Part shown: one piece after another, positions 58,739 through 64,000 of the stretch | Position numbering within the stretch: the first letter of the stretch is position 1 | Layout: every line of letters begins with the position of its first letter | NCBI GenBank assembly: GCA_004009845.1 | Contig: RMBW01000024.1 | Location: 1 to 64,000 of the forward strand | Reading direction: 5' to 3' | Origin: Davidsoniella eucalypti | Taxonomy: Eukaryota; Ascomycota; Sordariomycetes; Microascales; Ceratocystidaceae | Length of the DNA stretch: 64,000 bases | Notes under the pieces: generated by a model | Told to the model about the DNA's origin: nothing | What the model saw: only the letters and a program-made list of their open reading frames with translations | Databases searched by the model: none | Position numbers and translations under genes: made by a program

Positions 58739-59565
58739 TCCCTTGGAGAAGAAAATAGAGAGGGAGGGCACAAGAACAAGAACCCAGATCGGCCTGTTCA
58801 GTTCTGCTTTTTTTGTTTGCACATCTTGTTCCATTGGCTTGACATTGCTGCTTGAGACAAAAGGTCCTTTTGGGCTACTCGCCGTCCACAGCTTTTACCA
58901 CAAGAAAACAAGGAGATCTAGGGAAGATGAGGTTGCTCAAAGAGGACTGACTGACCGACCTTGTTCAACAGGGAGGGACACATCCAAAAACAAAGATCAA
59001 GACATCCATTCATGGCTGGGCTTTCGACATATTTCCCAACGTGTTTGTGCTATTAGTAATCTGTTCTCTCTGTAGACCAGAGAACTGAACAAGTTCTTTT
59101 TGATCCCAGTGGTTTTCTAGTCATTCGTGTCCTCTTAATTTTTCTTTCGTTCTCTAGTTATACATCAGAACTAAAGAGATAAACAAACATCAGGCGAGAT
59201 AAAGAACGCTGCATAGTTGTATATGACTAACTGTGTTTATATGATACATAGTTCAGAGCCTTTTCAATGTGGCTTCGAGGCTGAGTCAGCCAGTGTCACT
59301 CAATCTACAGCTATAACTTTAGTGAATATATCACCTTTTCTTTAGCGTGAACAAGCTCTGCAGGCTAAGGGCCCGAATAGATACAAGAGCTTACAAGGCA
59401 TAAAGAAAGAAGCCAACAGCCAATTTAAAAACGCACCAAGATACTGTCACAGGCAAGCGCGAAGGGAGAAGTCTGTTACACCAAAACCTTACAGTTTGTG
59501 TCATAGGTCACCTCTCTCTTTTATCTCTCTCTCTCTCTGATCTTCGTTTCCTAAGGACACCAAAT
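58739..59565. other. Spacer with CT microsatellite
   Basis: No supported coding sequence. A short TC-repeat microsatellite ends at about 59538, just upstream of a candidate small ORF. Confidence 0.4.
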
Positions 59566-60070
59566 ATGATACTGTCACCTACAATCTGTATCTGCAACTT
59601 CCTCAACAGTCACTGCATACAGGAATCTTGTTCGAGCCCATGTTCTTCGAGTCCCTATAGTACTATGATAGACGCTTTATGTGAATCTGACCATCTATCC
59701 TCCTCCTCGTCCTCCTCGCAGACTTTCCTTGTACTCCCTCTTATTCAAACTTCTGGATCCTCCCCTCCCCAAGACACCGTCTTCCTATTTTGTATCGCCA
59801 TGTTGCAGGTATCCCACGGACAGCGCGTCCACAGCCTCGCCACTAGGAATAGAATGTCGTACTACCGTCAGTCCAAAGTTTCGGTCCGACCGGACTCAGA
59901 ATATATGCATGTTATGCGATTGTGCCACCGCTTCTTTTGTATGAGTTGGTGCGTATCTCAAGCTAGAGCCACCAAGCATCTATCCAGTATTAAACTGACC
60001 ATGTCCATACAGGCTGTCCTACACCATAGCCATCCAGGCCATGAGGTTTTGGTTGCACAGTATCTACTAG
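59566..60070 (+). CDS. Doubtful small hypothetical protein, 146 aa
   Basis: Exons 59566-59948 and 60013-60070 could be joined by a 64-nt intron (GTGCGT donor, ACTGAC branch, ATACAG acceptor). The product starts MILSPTICICNF, contains a run of seven Ser, and ends in a hydrophobic segment LSYTIAIQAMRFWLHSIY. A second frame on the same strand (59681-59944) is also open, which weakens the case. No homologous family is recognised and composition is not strongly coding. Listed only as a candidate. Confidence 0.2.
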
Positions 60071-63000
60071 CATAGGCTACTTCACCATTCTCTACAATTG
60101 CTTTGTTTATGATAGAACATATTATTCCCAAAGCTGAACACCAAGATCTAACAAAACTCCTTCATGTGCTGAGATGTATGATTGACATTGTTTATATCGT
60201 TTGCCACATCTCGGTTTCTATGTTTATCAGGTAGCCAGTTTGAATCCATGTAGCTATGCCTATATGGTGCAATTGGCTACATATGTGTATCTTGCCGTCG
60301 CAGAAGTTCAATATGAAGAATTATATCTATATGCGACAAAATAGGGTTTCATTCTCTTGGTCTAACCCCAACAGGATTTCCGATGTTGTTAGGGTTGATA
60401 GACCCTTATATTTCGGTCGATAGACTTCTGATATAAGTATTTCCTGTCGTATCGGTCCCATGAGTGTACTTATTATATCACTCTACTTCCATCGATCTTT
60501 CCCTTCACTACTATACCAAAAACTGCCTAAGCAACGTTGTATGTGCGGCAACAGTGAAACCAGTCACGGTCGATCCATCGATCTGTTACCAAACACATAC
60601 TACAAACATTTAAAGCGTTGAGAGACCTAACTCGAACGAGATAAAAAAGACTACCATTTGTTGCTTTCATTGTACATGCATTATGGTATAGTTGGTCTAT
60701 GTTACAATCCAGTTTGTGCTAGTTTTGCAATCAACTATGCCAAGTAAAAGTCATATAAGTCCCCTCCCCCCGCTGTTAGTTTGGTCACTGCAAGCTTTGA
60801 TAATAACGCAAATTGTCATATACCTTGCAATAGGTACTAACTACCTCATCTTGCATAAATTGTGTATTATATGCATACATAATATACACATGGAAGGTGA
60901 TAGTGCGCCATACACCAGTTCGAAGTCAACTCTCGGCCTAAACTAGCACTAATATAAAATATATATATAAGTATGTGCAGCTACTGCACTCTTATCTTCA
61001 ACTTCAATATAGTATTCTGTATCACACACATACATATCTAGTGTAGTATAAAGTGCTCTGTGAAACTATATCGTCTGCTTCGACCTCAATCTCCTTTCTT
61101 TGTCTTGAGGTTAGACCAATGTTTGGCCTTCCTGGCCATAAGCAAACAGGCCAAGTTTTACTAGCTATAAGGAAACCATTGATTGCTTTTTTTCTTGTTC
61201 GCCTTGTTTAAAACAAAATTTATAACAAAAAAAAAAAAGGATGACACAGACAACAATGGGATTCGTTCATCCACAAAACAAAGCACAAGCTCGCTGTGTT
61301 CATCTACAATTACGTTGCAAGTCAAAACACAAATTGCTAGATCTAGATCTAGTTTCGATTTAGATCTCCCCTGGTAGTCCCAAAACGGCCTTGTTTCCTT
61401 GCTTCTTGGCGTACTATCATATCATGTAATAAATACTCTGTAAATAATAAACCCCAGAACATACACATTGTAGTTGCAATAAGCGAACTGGATAAACTCA
61501 AATACCCTACTATCAAAGACGCCATTTTCCATTACTATGAAGGTCTTTATCTTCCAGCTTTATTTTGATTTATACAAGGCACCGGAGGTCCCGATCAGCA
61601 TTGAGAAATACTAAAATGGTAGACAGAGAGAGAGAAGAAATACGACTCTTGCTCTGCCATACCTACTAGTCTATTTCCTATACCGGCTTATTACATGATA
61701 CGATAGACAGACTTCGTCACTATTATTCAAGGATTTTGGTCTAAAAAACATCGGATAGATAGAAGCCATTCATATCAGTATATTTGTATATGTAGGCACA
61801 TGTCACGTAAATGCTTGCCATAGCTCGTAGGTGCCGTTGACTAGGCTTGCTCGCCTTTTCCTCTATACAATGAAGCGTATATAATGCAGCCTTTCAAGCC
61901 CTGCCAAAGCGTGCTTTTTATGTGTAGCGATTCTTGGCCTGCTTTCGGTATACTATCCAGGGCTGAAAGGGATCCAAGTTGATACAATTAAATCAAGGCT
62001 GAGTGAGGACTACTATATGTTTGTGTTGTGCTCTGCCCCCGTTCCCGTAGGGTAGTGAGTTGTTTAATATAGGTACGTGACTACATCCTAACCAATGTGG
62101 CGTCACTAGTGGGAAAGCACTCGAAATGCTGCAGCTACTATGACCCAGTACTGTCCATATACAAAGCACTAATACACATTGAACATTAAAGCTGTATTGG
62201 GTTCCATCCTTGATGGTCACCATTTTGCTTCGTATCATTGCTTTATAAGAGTTAGTTCAACGATAACTTAAGATGGCTACTCGCAGATCAGCCGATCACC
62301 AGGAGCCAGCCGCCAAAGCTAATGCCAGTTAACATCTTCTGTTGCTATCACTACTATGTATCTCATGTTCAAGGAAGGCCTGTTACTTTGTTATGGCCAG
62401 ATTTCGGATCAGACCGAACATGAGAGTTCCGGTTGATCATATGCAATCCAGGTTATCTAGAAACCCCTCATCATCGACATATACATATCTTGGCCTTCGA
62501 TACCACCCACTACCAACCCCCACATCACACAGTCTCCAATATCAAGACACAGAGTAAGGCAAGATTCGATGCTTCTCCCCATTTACAATCATAAGGGACA
62601 TGCTTCAATACCCAGAGTCCTACCGTATCAAAATAGTCACGAATCCCGATTTACGCATGGGCTTCACAGTGGCTGCTCATATGTGGAAATTTGACCTCGG
62701 ACTTGCTTCTGCTTCATCCTAAAAGGCGGTCGGCAAGCAGGGGAAGTAGTGCTTTTGGTTGGCTTTTCATTCTCGGTCTTCCTTCAGCCGTTTGCCACGT
62801 ATTAGTACAAACAAACAATTAGATGGAAACGAAAATACTGTGCATAAAAGCTGTTCAGCTATCGTCCAACCATTAACACTTTCAGCCCGTTTTCCGATGA
62901 GCTGCGCCTGATAGATTATTAACAAGCTTCGGTGGTTAACGCCCATTTATGCAAGGGACAGTTAGTTGTTGATTACAGATTAGGGTTACATATAAATAAA

Positions 63001-63631
63001 CTGATTGATGAACTTGACAGAAGCCAACAAGGATTATACGCGAATATTAATGCCAAAAATAAGAAAATCCACCTGAATTGAAGAACAGCCTTCACTAAAC
63101 GCTGGCATTTGTATTGTGCTAACCCTAACGAAGTCTCGTATCGCGACACTACATGCATGGTAACATACACATTGTTGTTTGTGTAAATTCCGTAAGGCTT
63201 GAGGAAAACACGTTAGTATCGACAAAAATAGATAGCCACAGCATCAAGAATGGCGTTTTCAGGCGTCACTTTGGGGTTGGGATGGGAACCGAGAATTATT
63301 TCTCGTTTGGGAACTTAGACGAGCATGATATACAACTACATACATACATCACTCGGATATATCGACAGCAACAAAATGACCACATATCGACATTCATTCG
63401 ACTAGTGAGGTCTTGAGGGGAAATCTGTATTAGAAAAATAGGATAGTTTCTCTGATATTGTACAGTAGTGTAGCCAAAGGTCTGGCTAGATATGACTAGG
63501 AACCTGATCGTCATGAGAAATAAAGCCTAGAGCCTCGCTTAAGGTGGGACAGGACATATCATCTAGACCATTACAATTGTAGTCTCGAGCACGGTGACGG
63601 TGACTGTGGTCACCCCGCCGGATATAGCATG
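60071..63631. other. Gene-free AT-rich stretch
   Basis: Only short unrecognised frames. Contains TAGGGTTT and TTAGGGTTG near 60.34-60.39 kb, and TTAGGGTTA at 62980-62988 facing CTAACCCTAAC at about 63118-63128. AGATCTAGATCTAG-type dyads occur near 61.34 kb. No RNA gene or mobile element was recognised. Confidence 0.4.
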
Positions 63632-64000
63632 CTAAAAACCATTGATATGGCAGACCAGAGTTCCAACTAGCCGAGACCAACTGCCACGCCGCCTAGAAAG
63701 GGTAACAAAGATCGTGTTTTTGTTTCTGTAATATTGTGCGGCCACAAGATCAACAGCTGCTATAGTAGGCCAACCGTTGAGTTCGATTGTCAGTGTCGTT
63801 GCATTCAGTAACCTAGGCGGGCGATCGTCTAGAGGCCAGAGCACATAGTAACCCTCACTATCGATTTCGGGCGGGCCTTCGTGCGCGATGATCTTGAGGG
63901 CCTGAGTCCTTTGCTTGGGGGATTCTTGGTTCAGATGTCCTCGTGTCTGTCTGATAGTGATAGGTTTCGCCGACGGGTTAAATCAGGTTGTTTGAAACGA
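63632..64000 (-). CDS. Partial unrecognised ORF at the right edge
   Basis: A minus-strand frame is open from about 63975 to a TAG at 63632 (roughly 114 codons) without an ATG. It contains KIIAHEGPPEIDSEGYYVLW, LDDRPPRLLNATTLTIELNG and WPTIAAVDLVAAQYY, which look protein-like. An acceptor-like CTATCAG lies near 63950, so this may be an internal or last exon of a gene extending beyond the window. No family is recognised, and a decayed gene is equally possible. Confidence 0.3.

Noticed and set aside
1..64000. CRISPR arrays, insertion sequences, operons
   Set aside because: No regularly spaced repeats or bacterial signals; the intron-bearing genes show this is fungal nuclear DNA.

Overview
This window looks like nuclear DNA of a filamentous ascomycete (Pezizomycotina). 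Conserved genes are broken by short introns (mostly 56-183 nt) with GTANGT-type donors, CTAAC-type branch points and YAG acceptors. The recognisable proteins are eukaryotic and several are typical of filamentous fungi (PalC, a Ser/Thr-rich membrane cupredoxin, a Yap-like bZIP factor). No operons, CRISPR arrays, tRNA or rRNA genes, or intact transposons were seen. All gene models come from reading splice sites by eye and checking that the joined frame stays open and matches remembered family motifs; nothing was searched.

Layout, left to right: a long promoter/leader region, then a bZIP regulator (5.4-6.4 kb, +); a small Stf2-like protein (8.8-9.3 kb, -) whose start codon appears split by an intron; a gene-poor stretch; the Prp19-complex splicing factor SPF27/Cwf7 (15.2-15.9 kb, +); the regulatory subunit of cAMP-dependent protein kinase (17.2-18.5 kb, -); another gene-poor stretch with one possible orphan ORF near 20.6-21.2 kb; an orphan CCHC zinc-knuckle protein (26.1-28.2 kb, -); an ORMDL sphingolipid regulator (30.6-31.4 kb, +); a LETM1-domain mitochondrial protein (33.0-34.2 kb, -); free methionine-(R)-sulfoxide reductase (34.6-35.8 kb, -) with a 5-nt microexon; the ER cargo receptor Erv29/SURF4 (36.7-37.9 kb, -); a membrane-anchored cupredoxin (41.4-43.1 kb, -); ALG6 glucosyltransferase (45.9-47.7 kb, -) facing palC (48.3-49.7 kb, +).

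From about 50 kb the content changes. There is a 998-residue RBR-type ubiquitin ligase with a large unrecognised N-terminal region, a frameshifted pseudogene, a 647-residue Cys-rich/proline-rich orphan, a second frameshifted pseudogene beside a perfect 18-bp heat-shock-element-like palindrome, a doubtful small ORF, and an incomplete ORF at the right edge. This part reads as a lineage-specific, partly decaying segment beside a core housekeeping block.

The core genes are not one pathway. ORMDL (sphingolipid synthesis control), Erv29 (ER export) and ALG6 (N-glycan precursor glucosylation) all act at the ER, while PKA-R and PalC belong to nutrient/cAMP and ambient-pH signalling. Their proximity is probably ordinary fungal gene order.
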